A DNA stretch of 64,000 nt from NCBI GenBank assembly GCA_022478985.1, contig JAKSZP010007898.1:124001-188000 (forward strand). The letters run 5' to 3'. Of the stretch, positions 37,537 to 48,188 are shown in pieces. The stretch's first letter is position 1. Each line of letters opens with the position of its first letter. Under the pieces are notes generated by a model that worked only from the letters and a program-made list of their open reading frames with translations, had not been told where the DNA came from and made no database searches. The translations under genes and the position numbers were made by a program. Origin of the DNA: Massospora cicadina (taxonomy: Eukaryota; Entomophthoromycota; Entomophthoromycetes; Entomophthorales; Entomophthoraceae).

Positions 37537-38909
37537 TGTAAGTCTTGAGGAACGTCCTTTGGCTCTCGATTGGGCCATCTTCCCATTCCTGAGTAAAAAG
37601 ACACTGAAGAGGATGGCGGTACCTCTCATCACTCAGGGCGACCTCGCTCACATAGTAGATGAGCGATGGGTAACAGCTCGTCCACTTTGGATCCCACCTT
37701 TAATATCCACACTTACCTTGGCAGAACTGTTGCAGGGAATTAGAAAAATCTGTGCTGAGATTACCAAATTGAAATCAGTTGGATCTAATTTGGCCAACAA
37801 TCTGGCTGATGCCCAAAATTTGAATGACTGTAAAAGCATGAATAATGAGATATCAGTCAGATCGCCTAATGGTTCCAATTCAATCTCCAGACCAGTTGAA
37901 CAAATAATGGGCGCTATCAACATGGGTTCAAAGCCCTCGAATAGTAATTTGGGCGTTGCGCCCAATGTGCTGCTGTTGACCAAACGAATGGTTAAATGAC
38001 TGAGCGTGGGTGGGTTGGCCATCCCAAACCTGTTCCCAACCAAATGGACCTGTCCCTATAAAGGTTGGCCTTGGGGGATTCCCATCGCCTGTCAGGCCAA
38101 ACGCCATCGTGCTAATCATCAGAAATGTAGTCAAGCCCTGGTTCAGACGTTTGAGGTCAAACTAACAGAGACTCAGCCCGCTGCAAAATTTTGCAATGTC
38201 AGTTCCCAAAGAATAAACCCCCCATTCCCAAACAATGCGCCGGTCAGGATGAATTTGTTGGGTCCTGACCCCATCCTGTCACTACCCAATAGACCACTAT
38301 TTAATCAGTTGCATGGCACTGAGAAAATTGTCGGTCAATTTTCTTACTTTCCTTTCCCAATAAATTTTTACAAAAAAAATCAAATTTTCTTTATTTTCCA
38401 TTCTAACCGCATCCCAGATGGCATTTCCCTGGTGGCCCATCACCCTGCACTCCGGGTGGGCTTTATCAATTCTTTTGGTCACCATGGCTCCCTCTATCAT
38501 TGATTGGGCCCAGCGAGTCTGACACTTTTGGTCTTATATCCCCGCTCTCATGAATTTCTGACAACAATACATGGGGGTTTTATGGCCCTATGTACAACAA
38601 TGGATAGAGAGAGCCCATCTCCCTATTGCCCCCAATGAGTTGGCCTCTCAAACCAAGAATCTCATCGAGACTGTCCCAGTAATCCCACCTCCTGCAGTTA
38701 GAACCACTGAGTTGGGAATGGGTTCAGTTTGGTTTGTCATTGGGACACTCCTTACCCTGTTGTTACACCACCACTTCGTGGTATCACATTTCCCAGCTCC
38801 ATATCAAGTTGTACGGTCAGCAATGCCTCTGGCATTCTGGTTTGCTTTTGGGTGTTCACACATCCCGACTGGAAGGCTGGTCTAAACTTCTTCTGCTGTT
38901 TCCATGACA
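37537..38909 (+). repeat. Element 1 3' LTR with a long open reading frame
   Basis: It is 1,373 bp long, with TG...CA ends. One plus frame is open from 37,537 to 37,999, then after a single TGA from 38,006 to 38,503. Further open sequence follows in the same frame from about 38,690 to the LTR end. The deduced sequence (MAVPLITQGDLAHIVDERW early, a CQAKRHRANHQKC stretch later) looks protein-like but matches no family I know. The same reading is traceable in the 5' LTR. Confidence 0.9.
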
Positions 38910-38914
38910 CAAAG

Positions 38915-40064
38915 ATAAGGAAGTTAACCTTGCGTTGACCATTTTTTAGGCACTATAAAAAAGTCTAAGCACAGAGTGATAGACCTCCTGATAAGAAACT
39001 GAGATATCCACCATGTATTAGGTACTTTAGTTAGAGCTTTCAACATTGAGATCAGAGATCAAATATTTGATCTTAAGCCAGCCTGAAGCATATTCTATGG
39101 AAAACTCAGATCTCTTAAAATATGTACATTATCCCATCTCAAATGATGGTAGGAAGCTTATAATCTCGAAAATTTTTATCTTTTTTGGGGCTCTATGAAC
39201 TTGTAGAAAATGAGTGAATTTCCAAGTCTGGGAAGGTTGAGCATAAGTTAGAGAAAATTGTCATGATGAGAAGGAATGTCCTTGTCAATAACAGGCTTGC
39301 GTGTGGGTTATGCAGAGTTTGTAAGCACAGTGCTAAGTACTAAAGGGAACTCTGAAGTAAGAGTCTCTCTATGGGAAGCAAATTATCTATTCCTTACAAC
39401 TGTCGTGGGTAGTAGAGCTATTTTCTTCACTGCAATGACGTGCAAAGTGCCTAATGGTAGGGGATTTCATTTTATCTTGAATTTTACTAACACTACCCTT
39501 CCTCAGATATGCTCCTTAATTCATCAATATTTTGTTAAAATTTGGCGGTTTTTCTTCACTACGTCTAGTTCACCCTCCAGAAGGCTTTATCACACCATTA
39601 CGTCATCTAAAACTCTTTATAAAAGATGGAGCTCTGACGCTCAGAGTTCTGAAGATGGGCATATATTTCAACCGATTAATCTTACATTGAATCAGTTCAC
39701 TATAAAGATCATAGTTTTTCATTTAAGGCATCAATGTCACTCCAAAGTTCATCATAATCTATGGTTTCGTCAGATGGAGTGATTGAGAGTCCAAAACGCG
39801 CTTGTTTGGACCAATCCATTTAACTGGTCCAGACAATCAAAAAGTTGGAGATAAAATGGGCCGTTGCTAAAAATATTAATATTTGTTTTTGTATATTTCT
39901 TGGATGTTCATACACAAAGCTAGTTGTGTTTATTAACGGTGAGTTCAAAACTTTTATCTCCGTTGTTTAATGGATTGAAATTAGTACTGTAAGTGTGACA
40001 ATGTCGAAGTATTGGTTATCTAACTGGACACATCCTCCATGAAGCACTTGATAGTAGCTTCAAT
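38915..40064. other. Spacer between Element 1 and Element 4, with an unknown 168-codon ORF
   Basis: The DNA is AT-rich. The only notable open stretch is 39,276-39,782 on plus (168 codons). It is rich in Ser, Thr, Phe and His, with no signal peptide or domain recognised. Its length is unusual for AT-rich non-coding DNA, but codon-level support is lacking. No RNA gene or promoter is seen. Confidence 0.35.
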
Positions 40065-40069
40065 AATAT

Positions 40070-40576
40070 TGACATAATAAACCAATTTAATAGTAAGGCT
40101 GTAAGGGTTTAAGATGGTAAACAAGTTGAAATTAAGCGCCATAATCAAGTTTTTTATTTGAACTTGAATGATTATCCTTACTTTCAGAAGCAGGTGATGG
40201 AGATGTAGAGAGGGAATTATTAGGAAGCGTTATTAGACAACAATAATAGAAAACCATTTGCTTTTATGCCTTCCTAATAAAAAAACTACTTGGTGTGAGC
40301 GTCCTAGGACAATGAGTCATGAGGCCATAGTTTCAGGGATTTTAATGAAAACCCATGTTGGGTCATGAATTTAAATACCTGAAAGCTTATTTGCTAGGAT
40401 ACCAGATAATATCACCAGCGTAGAGTCCCAACTCATCCTATAAATATAAATCATTTTTTTAAAAATATTCTAAAGTATAATCTCCTTCTTTAGTTGCGCT
40501 TATTCATTACTTATTAAAGGAAGCTTAGAACTCCTGAAATTGACAGCTTTAAGCTCAGAAACAAATCTTGCTTACA
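40070..40576 (+). repeat. Element 4 5' LTR
   Basis: About 507 bp, starting TGACATAATA and ending GCTTACA. It shares with 60.73-61.96 kb, in the same order, GGTAAACAAGTT, ACAATGAG, GAGGCCATAG, a (T/C)GTTGGG-type block, TCCTATAAATAT and TTGACAGCTTT. A solo LTR is the alternative, since the local flanks AATAT and GATAT (40,577-40,581) also match at four of five bases. Confidence 0.65.
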
Positions 40577-41124
40577 GATATACCAAGGGCCTAGAAAGTG
40601 GCTCTCACGACATGCTGCTCTAAACTGTTTGTAGTGAAAACTTCAGTCACAAAATTTGAAAATAATTCTAATCATGAAAATTTACCTCATACCAGGCAAG
40701 GAGAGTGACCGGTTAGAAAAATTCTTCACAGTATGAAGTTACTCCTCTATAGCCAAAAAGCTTGAGATTTTGGGCTACTTTTGAGTCCTCTTTACCCTCT
40801 TTTGACAACAACAGTACCTAATTTATTATAGCAACATCAGCTTTCCATTTAATAATTACTAGATGGAACTAATCAGTAGGAGGTCACTCTGGTCATTCCC
40901 ATGCTACTTCTAAACCCTCTACCATGTGGGATTATGTTTCAGCACAATTGTTAGTCAGAAAATTGGTAGCAGGAGCTAAAAGCTGCCTTCAATATCTTGT
41001 CCATCCTGAGATCCACCACATACTTCAGTTGCAGGAATGCATCACCACAAGGTGTCATGGCGACTTAAGATAGCCCAACCTTTCACTCTAATGTCATGGA
41101 ATTCTATAATGCTGTTTATGCTTA

Positions 41125-42008
41125 TGAAATGGTCTGATGACATAATCGAGGGTACCTCTGCAAAGATTTAGCTAGTGGTCAGGAGACCAAAAAGGTGAAG
41201 TTGGCAGGCCTTCCTGACCTCAAACATATCCTATACCAGCGCTGGGTTCAGGCCAGATATGCCCAGGTCAGCCTAGGGGATGTGCGTGACGTTTAGCCCT
41301 ATGTTACAGCAAGGTCATTAAAATGCAATAACTATATTACTATTGGTGACAGTTTGGTTGATTGGCAAATAGGGTTTTAATACCTGTCCAATTTTTGAAA
41401 TTTCAAAATCAGGTTGGCCGTGTTTACAATCAATAACTCAAGTTTGGTCAATCTCAAGATATAGTACCCTGACTGATGGAAGCGTGCACTTATTGGTTCA
41501 ACTGGGCTTGGCACCATTTACTCCTATTGACGATCCTCCCAATTGTTTATATATGTTTCCTCAAGACCAACCTTCCTCGTTGATTGACTTCCTTACTAAA
41601 TAAAATCACATTAGTTTATATTTTTATACATTAATTTAGTCTAACCTGTCTGTGGACCTCTTTGGGAGGTCTCTAAAAACGTCAGCCGTTTTATTTGCAC
41701 AAATTTAACTACCATATCTGGTGCACCGCTGGGCCGCCCTGGTCCCCTCCAGACCGAGGCACCCAAGCACTTTATCCCAGATCACTTTTTGGATATGAAC
41801 TCCCCTTTGGGGTCCACCCAAGTCTTGTTGTTTGCTGCTATCTAATTATATATACCGCGTTGAACACCCTTGCCTGTGTTACTTTAGCTCCAGCACTCTC
41901 TGCAATGCTATGATCACCTTAATAATGATAATTAATTCCCTGGAAGTGTGGCTGTGCACCACGCACCACCTTGCTGGGAACGGGAGAGCTATAAACACTC
42001 TTCTTACA
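41125..42008 (+). repeat. Element 2 5' LTR
   Basis: About 884 bp. It aligns throughout with the 3' copy. Long identical runs occur near GGCCTTCCTGACCTCAAACA (41,207), at GACCAACCTTCCTCGTTGAT (41,564) and at CCGCCCTGGTCCCCTCCAGA (41,733). The first few bases are uncertain because the two copies differ there. Confidence 0.88.
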
Positions 42009-42779
42009 TTAGCTGACCAACCAAAGAATTTTATGTGCACAGATATTATCCGTGTGAGGCTTTTGCTGAGTGCAAATTGGGTGCGCCTGTCATTTGTCAG
42101 ATACTTGATTGGACTCACCATTATAATATCATTTGTCTGATGGTTGTGGAGTCTCAGCATTATTTTGCTACCTTCAACTGGGAAGTGCCCACCCTTCTTA
42201 CTCGTACTTGTTGTATTTGGATGTTTTGCACTCTGGGAGTTGTGATTCCCCAACTCTGCAATAAAAATATTTAAAACATTAAAATTAAAATTATTTTTTT
42301 CATCACCATGTTCAAATGGTTCAGGCAGGATAATTGATAAAGGGCATGGTGGTGATGGCCTTGAGTAACGATGACCCACCTGCTGCTGAAAGGGGTATAG
42401 GGTCATTCACGTTCAAAAACGCGTTTTATAATGCTAACTCCATATATATAAAATTGAGCTAATATTATCTTTGGTGGCTCTAGTTTGGAACCAATTTCAG
42501 TATACCAGATCAGCCCAAAAAACCCGCGCTTGACCCCTACCATGATCCACAGAACACAAACAGCGGAGAAGGAGTTAATTTATAATATAAAAATGTCTAT
42601 GCAACTGCTGAAAATATGGTGGGATATGTGACCTCAGTAGTAAGAGTACCAGCTATCCCTCTCCCTTTTTTGATGCAAAAACGTACCCTGAATGTATGCT
42701 CATGCCTGTTAAAGATTTTTATGGTGAAGTGTTGGCGTTGTTTGCTATTAATAAAGACCATTATGGATATTTCTGTTGA

Positions 42780-43265
42780 CTAATACCCTTTCATCCCCTT
42801 TAGAGAAATCAGCACAACTATATTGTTGGATACAGGAGCCTCTGAGAATTTTATTGACCAAGACCAGCTGACTACCTTGAGCTGAGTTACTTGCCAGGTC
42901 GTATGGTTAGGGGAGGGGCTTCCCAAGGTATTTCCACTCTGAAAGTCTTGGGGTTAGTGGATTATCAAGTTGGCAAATACCATTTTGGCTGCCCGCTTCC
43001 AAGCTATCAAAAATCTCTTGTACCCCATTATTTTGGGAGTAGAGTAGTGGCGAAAGTTTGACGTCAGAACCAACTTGAGAGACAATACTTTGTCCTTAAC
43101 TTTTGATAATGGTCATATATTAGTTGTCCCCTTATCTGAGGCTAATTATCAGGGAGATCTGCCCTACTGTCCCAATATCCACAATCTCAGTCTTGCTCTG
43201 TTGCTGAGGCCCTCTGTGGAAGTTCCACTACCTTCCTGTTTGGAGGGGTTAGAATCAACTTTTTG
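42780..43265 (+). pseudogene. Element 2 protease and linker
   Basis: The aspartic protease motif LLDTGASENFIDQDQL lies at about 42,820-42,867 and keeps the canonical DTGA. Downstream, YPIILGVE (about 43,020) and FDVRTNLRDNTLSLTFDNG (about 43,060-43,115) are the usual segment between protease and RT. A TGA or frameshift interrupts it at several points. The stretch from 42,009 to 42,780 should be gag but shows only short open pieces without motifs. Confidence 0.75.
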
Positions 43266-43359
43266 ATGCGGCTTCAGCCAATGTACTACCAGCTCATTCA
43301 GAGTTTGATTGTGAGTTCAAGCTCACCGTTGATATAGTGCATATATATTCTCCCATTTG

Positions 43360-43683
43360 TCCTTTGACTGTAAGGGAGGAAGCGTCCTTAGATGTGTGGG
43401 TTAAGGAGCAATAATCTAAAGGTGCAATATTTCGGCGTACCTCCCCAGTTTGCTCCCCACTTCTCTTTGTAGAGAAGGCCGATGGTACCTTATGCCCATG
43501 CGTAGGTTATGGGAATCTCAACAAAGTCACAGTATCAGACTTGCATCCCATCCCACTGGACTCACAGATTGCACCTTATGTGGTAAAGGTGAGAGTTTTC
43601 TTCAAACCGGATTGTTTAAACGATTTCAATCAGATTTGGATCAAGAAGTGCCAGGAGTGGCTAACCATATTTCATTTCAATTT
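43360..43683 (+). pseudogene. Element 2 reverse transcriptase, N-terminal part
   Basis: RT fingers: SPLLFVEKADGTLCPCVGYG at about 43,455-43,515, NLNKVTVSDLHPIPLDSQI directly after it, and the palm strand FFKPDCLNDFNQIW near 43,600-43,645 (the family has LDL...FN). The reading then stops being RT at CQEWLTIFHF (about 43,648-43,678), where the 1.9-kb insertion begins. RT resumes at 45,615. Confidence 0.85.
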
Positions 43684-45599
43684 ATTTGATTTATTTGAGG
43701 TAAGATGACCATGGGATGGACATTACCAAAACCAAAAAACTAAAAACTAACGTAATGAATTAAATCAAACAAAATACCCAAAATGAGCATATTGAATGAT
43801 ACACACCAAATGAAACAACTGACCAGGTGGGGCAGCGGAAAACCGCTTATCCAACCATGGTGGAAAGGAGGGGGATTAGGGAGCTCATCTTCAGCAGCTT
43901 CCTCATCCCAGAGTAGGGCACGTGTCAAGGTGGAGAGCAAGGGCGTTGGGGCATCGGCGGAATATGGTTCAATATCATTAATGATTTGTATCTCATGAAA
44001 ATTGCCAGCTAAGAAAATGACGCTAATGTATTTGGCTAAAGCTTTTCAGCTTTAATGTGGGCATCTGGGAGTTTAATGAACGTGGCAATATTGGTTCAGG
44101 TAATCTTAGTTTTAGGATTCCGTGCTACAAAACAACGTTCTGGATAGCATTGTTGACATTTTTGTGTAGTTGATTCACTATAATCTTACTTTGTGGGGTG
44201 AGGGTTGAGGGGATAACAAGAGTGGGTATACCTCCTGTGAGCATCTCCATTGATTTTATGACAGCTTTGTGGAGGGGACGACAATCTGGCGTGGCAGCTG
44301 CTTTGACTGCAAGCTGGTGGTCACTGCAAAATGGTCCAGCATTTGGCTGTGGGGCATATAAACGAGGGGGTCTTTGGCGCCCCGTTCTGCATTAACAAAC
44401 CGCTTGATTTGCAGAGATGGTTCTTCAATGATATTACCTTATTTATCAATTTCATCCAATAACTCCCATGGGTTCTGATTGAATTCAATAGGGGAATTGA
44501 CGTATGGTTGAGGTTTGGTTAATTCGTTAGAGGAAGCATGGGATTGAACTGGGGTCCAAGCTGGTGCTTGATTGGAGGAATCGTGTGTGGCACTGGGGTG
44601 AGGAGGAGGCTAATTAATGGCTGCAGGTGCAGGTGCAGCAACAGGCTTTGGGGGAGGGGGAGGTAGGATCGTACCTCATATCAGAACTGGCATGGGGTGG
44701 GTGGTGGATTAGAAGCTGGCAGATGAAAAGTCAGAGCTGCCAGAAGCAGCTAGGGAAGGGTACTTGCGTTTTGAGTGATCCAACTCGAAACAGTATGGAT
44801 AGATCATCTGCCCACCCTCAACGTGGGCCCAGAACGGATAGTCAGGGGCAGAAGGAATGATGGCATGAGGGGGAATTGACAAGGCAATTTTACTAAATTC
44901 AGGGATGATTGTGACATACACCCAAGGCCCAGCAAGGCGTGTGGCCCAATTGGGACCACAGATTGTAAGATGGAGTTGGGGCCATAGGCTGCCAAACCAT
45001 CCATCAGCTCCTATTGGAGCACTGCACGGGGGTGGGTGGGCAAACCAGCAAACTGAACCACCAAAGTGGCTTTCGCTGGGAGCCAGGTCCCAATTGTGGG
45101 GAGAGGGGTACCCTGGAATACCAAGGGCACATTTGCCGCAAGGGCGGCGTCAGCTTCACATGTAAAGCCGTGATCAAAATACCCCTTATAGGGGCAGAAA
45201 TCAATAAACTGGCGGGAGTCATCACTGCCTGAGCCATTTTGATAATGGCTTGGTCGTGGTAAGGGAAAAGTTTCCCATAGTCGACCCTAAGGCTGAAAAA
45301 CACGTTGCTCCAGGGGAGCACCAAGGGGTAATGAGGTACCGCTTGGGTACAATCAAGGTGAGCGTCGAGATCCTTGGGAGGAACAAATTGTCCCAGGGGT
45401 TTGGTATGACTAAGCGATCCAGTCCAAGCGCATTTTCCTGCTGGACGGGAAATGGTGGGGGGAGCTTTGCTGATGCTCCACACTGAATCAGCTGTCAGAG
45501 TATCTGAGGACATCTGAGCAAAACTACAGCGGGTAATGGGAATTTGTTTTTTTCTGTAAGATTTGCTTGGAAAGTCACGCCAAGCGGAAAGAGAGAGTC
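43684..45599 (-). mobile_element. ORF1-only LINE-like element (HAL1-like), copy A
   Basis: A minus-strand insertion in the RT of Element 2. Flanks ATTTCATTTCAATTT (43,669-43,683) and ATTTCATTCCATTTT (45,600-45,614) match at 13 of 15 bases and look like a LINE-type TSD. Read on minus, it has a pyrimidine-rich 5' end, one gag-like ORF, and a 3' end with TCCATCCCATGGTCATCTTA (rc of about 43,697-43,716) plus an AAATAAATC tail. That 3' end resembles those of LINE-A and LINE-B, but no RT or endonuclease is present. This is the structure of half-LINEs such as mammalian HAL1, moved in trans. Confidence 0.8.
43740..45513 (-). pseudogene. ORF1-like protein of the HAL1-like copy A
   Basis: It starts MSSDTLTADS at 45,513, matching MSADPP in the copy at 62,257. 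The open part 45,513-45,004 contains FFSLRVDYGKLFPYHDQAIIK-type sequence (about 45,290-45,230), parallel to FCLRVDYRHLFPYANKAIIK in the right-hand copy. The zinc knuckle region (44,815-44,770) reads YPYCFELDHSKRKY: the first and last Cys of CX2CX4HX4C have become Tyr, each a single G-to-A change in the codon. A C-terminal piece at 43,940-43,740 has HHGWISGFPLPHLV. Stops and frameshifts separate the pieces. Confidence 0.7.
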
Positions 45600-45614
45600 A
45601 TTTCATTCCATTTT

Positions 45615-45904
45615 AAAAAGGAATTTGCCCATTTTGGGCTATGCCCTTTAGGCTTAAAAATGCCCCTGCTATCTTTCAACGCCATATTGATGCAGCTTTG
45701 GGGGACCTGATGGGGGTATGCGCGGTAGCCCACATGGATGATATTCTGGTGTTTTCCCCTGATCATGAGTCCCATGCAGTGCACCTTTGGCAAGTGGTGG
45801 AGAGGTCAAAGGCAGCCAACCTTACGCTGAAAATCAGTAAGTGCAAATTCTTCAAGTCCCAGGTCACCTTCCTGGGAAACATCATGTTGACCAAGGACGC
45901 ATGA
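45615..45904 (+). pseudogene. Element 2 reverse transcriptase, C-terminal part
   Basis: RT resumes right after the nested insertion with AMPFRLKNAPAIFQRHIDAAL (first 20 residues span about 45,637-45,697). The catalytic box is HMDDIL (about 45,735-45,752). Both Asp are kept, but the usual Tyr before them is His. LTLKISKCKFFKSQVTFLG (about 45,820-45,878) is the RT thumb. A TGA ends the frame at 45,904; the thumb/connection continues in other frames. Confidence 0.88.
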
Positions 45905-46079
45905 TAACTCCAGACAAGGAGAAGGCGATTTGTGAGCGGTCCACCCCCATTTCAGTCAAGTAATTGAGGAGTTTTTTGGGGACGTGTACGTTCCTTAAAG
46001 AATTCACGCCAAATCTTTCTGAGGTTGCAGCGCCCCTGTATAAGGCAAAGTGAGTCTAAAGTTCTCCAATGGTCCCCCT

Positions 46080-46783
46080 TTTTTCAGGATGCCTTCCAAG
46101 CTGTAAAGTGCACCCTTCTGTCCACATCCATCTTTCGCCGAGTAGATCCAGAAAAATAGTTCATTGTGGCTGCTGATGCCTCCAACTTCTCCATAGCGGC
46201 TGCCTTATTACAAGTGGGTAAAGATGAAATAGAGCATCTGGTGGAATATCTTTCTCAGAAGATGTCCCTGCCTGAGCTAAACTACGCTGCTTATGACAAA
46301 GAGCTATTGGCAGTGGTTGAGGCGCTGATTTATTTGTGTCATCACATGCATGGCTCATCCCAACCATTCTGCGTGCGTACAGATCACCGTGCCTTATTGT
46401 ACTACCATGCACATCATGTCTTGACCCCACTTCAAACCCGCTGGCATGAGACCCTAGCCCAATTTTTGTTTTCCTATGAGTTTACTAAGGGTAAGGAGAA
46501 TGGTTTGGCAAAAGCCTTGAGCCACAACCATTCACTAGCTCCCAATCCTAAGGAGGTAGAGGTGCATATTACCCATTTGATGATCCCACCAGGTAAGATT
46601 GTGTCGCAACTTCCCTCTCCCTGGGCCCATAGGCCAGCGCTTGCTCCTCTGGAAAAGGCAGAGGAATATGGTATGTTCAGAAAGGTAGTCCTTTCACAGC
46701 CTTTGTCAGCCAAATATACTATGGTCCTTGCTAAGAGCACGTTGAATAGGAGGAATAACCAGGAGTTACCATGTGAAGGATGA
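46080..46783 (+). pseudogene. Element 2 RNase H
   Basis: A long open stretch. AADASNFSIAAALLQ (about 46,169-46,213) holds the first Asp, AYDKELLAVVEAL (about 46,291-46,329) the Glu, and RTDHRALLYY (about 46,377-46,406) the third Asp. At the final motif the sequence is ENGLAKALS (about 46,498-46,524) where the family has ADALS, so the fourth catalytic Asp is Lys. The same position is lost in Element 1. Confidence 0.88.
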
Positions 46784-47388
46784 GAAGATGTGGTTTCAGG
46801 GACGCCTATGGGTTCCCGCCAGATCACTTCACTTAGAAATTATCCAGGCCTTCATGACGGAATCACCTTTGTTCATCCTGGGAAGGTGAAGACTTTGGAG
46901 CTAATTTGCTGCACTTAAGTTTGGAAAGGGTTGGCCGCACAGGTGGCCAGGTATTGTAAAGAGTGCCTGGTCTGCAACCAAATGAAGCCAAATCGCCAGC
47001 CACTAGCGGGGTTTTTGTTACCAGTTAAAAGGCTGAAGGGCCTTGGACTTTTATATCAGTGGATTTTATTGTGGAATTACCTGTATCTGATGGTTTAGAT
47101 TCCACCATGGTAGTGGTGGACCATTTTATGAAGTTCGCTCACTTTATTCCCTGCAGAACCACTATAACCTCGGCTATGATGGCTAGGAGCTTCATCTTCC
47201 ATGTGGTTTCTCTTCATGGGGTCCCCCAAGAAATAATTTGCAATCATGGACCCCAGTTAACCTCTGTCTTTTGGGAAGAGTTGTGTAAGACTGCAAATCT
47301 GTCCCAGCCTTTCAACTGCCTATCACCCCAATCAGATGGGCAGACTGAACGAGTGAACCAGTGCTTGCTGCAGTTCTTGTGGTGTTAA
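46784..47388 (+). pseudogene. Element 2 integrase
   Basis: The H2C2 N-domain is spread over two frames: HDGITFVHPGKVKTLELI, then ARYCKECLVCNQMKP (about 46,950-46,990). The core has MDFIVELP (first Asp, about 47,060), EIICNHGPQLTS (about 47,230), where the usual D(R)GPQ Asp is Asn, and PQSDGQTERVNQ (Glu, about 47,328-47,363). The D-to-N change would abolish strand transfer. A TAA ends the frame at 47,388, and the ASTGFSP-like segment continues in another frame near 47,460. Confidence 0.86.
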
Positions 47389-47528
47389 ACCACCGCAGAC
47401 CATTCATATGGGGGTTTCCCATCTCCCTATGGCCCAATTCAGCTATAACAACGCCCAACATGCATCAATTGGTTGTTTCCCCTTCTACGCCAACTATGGA
47501 TTCAACCTCGCCTTTAACATGAAGCCCG

Positions 47529-48156
47529 TTGTGGATCCAAGGTGGAAGCGGTGGTGGAATTTGCAAAAATGATCAAGAAAGTACACCAGGGGGTGAGCAA
47601 AACTCAGATGCAGCTATGCAAGCTTACAAGGAAAACGCGGATGTGAAGAGATGGGTAGGTCCTGCATACAAGGAAGTGGATCTCATGATTCTGGATGCTA
47701 AAAACATCCCAATCAAGCAACCATGTAAAAAACTGGGACCAAAGAGATTGGCCTCATCACGTTTTCAGAAAGTTGAGCTACGCTTCATATTAGTTGGATC
47801 TCCCCCCTCACTCCAGATCTTTTTGGTCTTCCATGAAAGCATGCTTACGTTGTTTGAGGGCCCCCTCCAGAGACTCCAGAGGCTTATCTCGTGTATTGGC
47901 GCCGGAGTGGGAAGTGGAGGAGATTTTAGCCTCCCGCAGAGTCAAAAGAAGGCTTAAGTACCTAGTATCCTGGAAGGGATCTGATGCAACGGGAAACAGT
48001 TGGGTACCAATGTGCAGTTGCGCCAATGCCAAGGATCTGATCATAGTTTTCCACGAGCGGTTTCCTGAGGCTTCAGGAATCAAGTCTCAGCAAACCATCG
48101 CTGCTATGAAGTTGGCCCCAGCCCACAAGAACTTTTCCCTGGTGAAAGCTCCTTGA
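47529..48156 (+). pseudogene. Element 2 integrase C-terminus and chromodomain
   Basis: The integrase tail is followed by a chromodomain, EWEVEEILASRRVKRRLKYL (about 47,909-47,968) and VSWKGSDATGNSWVP. The frame ends at TGA 48,154-48,156, just before the polypurine tract. LVSWKG plus NSWVP is the chromobox signature of chromoviral integrases. A frameshift near 47,790 joins it to the upstream part. Confidence 0.87.
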
Positions 48157-48188
48157 GGGGGTGGAACCTCAAAAGAATGAGAGGGTAA

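Larger units (their letters stand above)
31692..38909 (+). mobile_element. Element 1: Ty3/gypsy chromovirus with complete boundaries
   Basis: A 7.2-kb LTR retrotransposon. The LTRs are 31,692-33,061 and 37,537-38,909. Both start TGTAAGTCTTGAGGAA and end TGACA. The insertion is flanked by a perfect 5-bp TSD, CAAAG, at 31,687-31,691 and 38,910-38,914. A polypurine tract GGAAAAAGGAAAGGG (37,519-37,533) precedes the 3' LTR. The order gag, protease, RT, RNase H, integrase, chromodomain defines the chromovirus branch of Ty3/gypsy. LTRs differ at roughly one base in ten in the first 250 bp, so the insertion is not recent. All ORFs carry stops or frameshifts. Confidence 0.95.
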
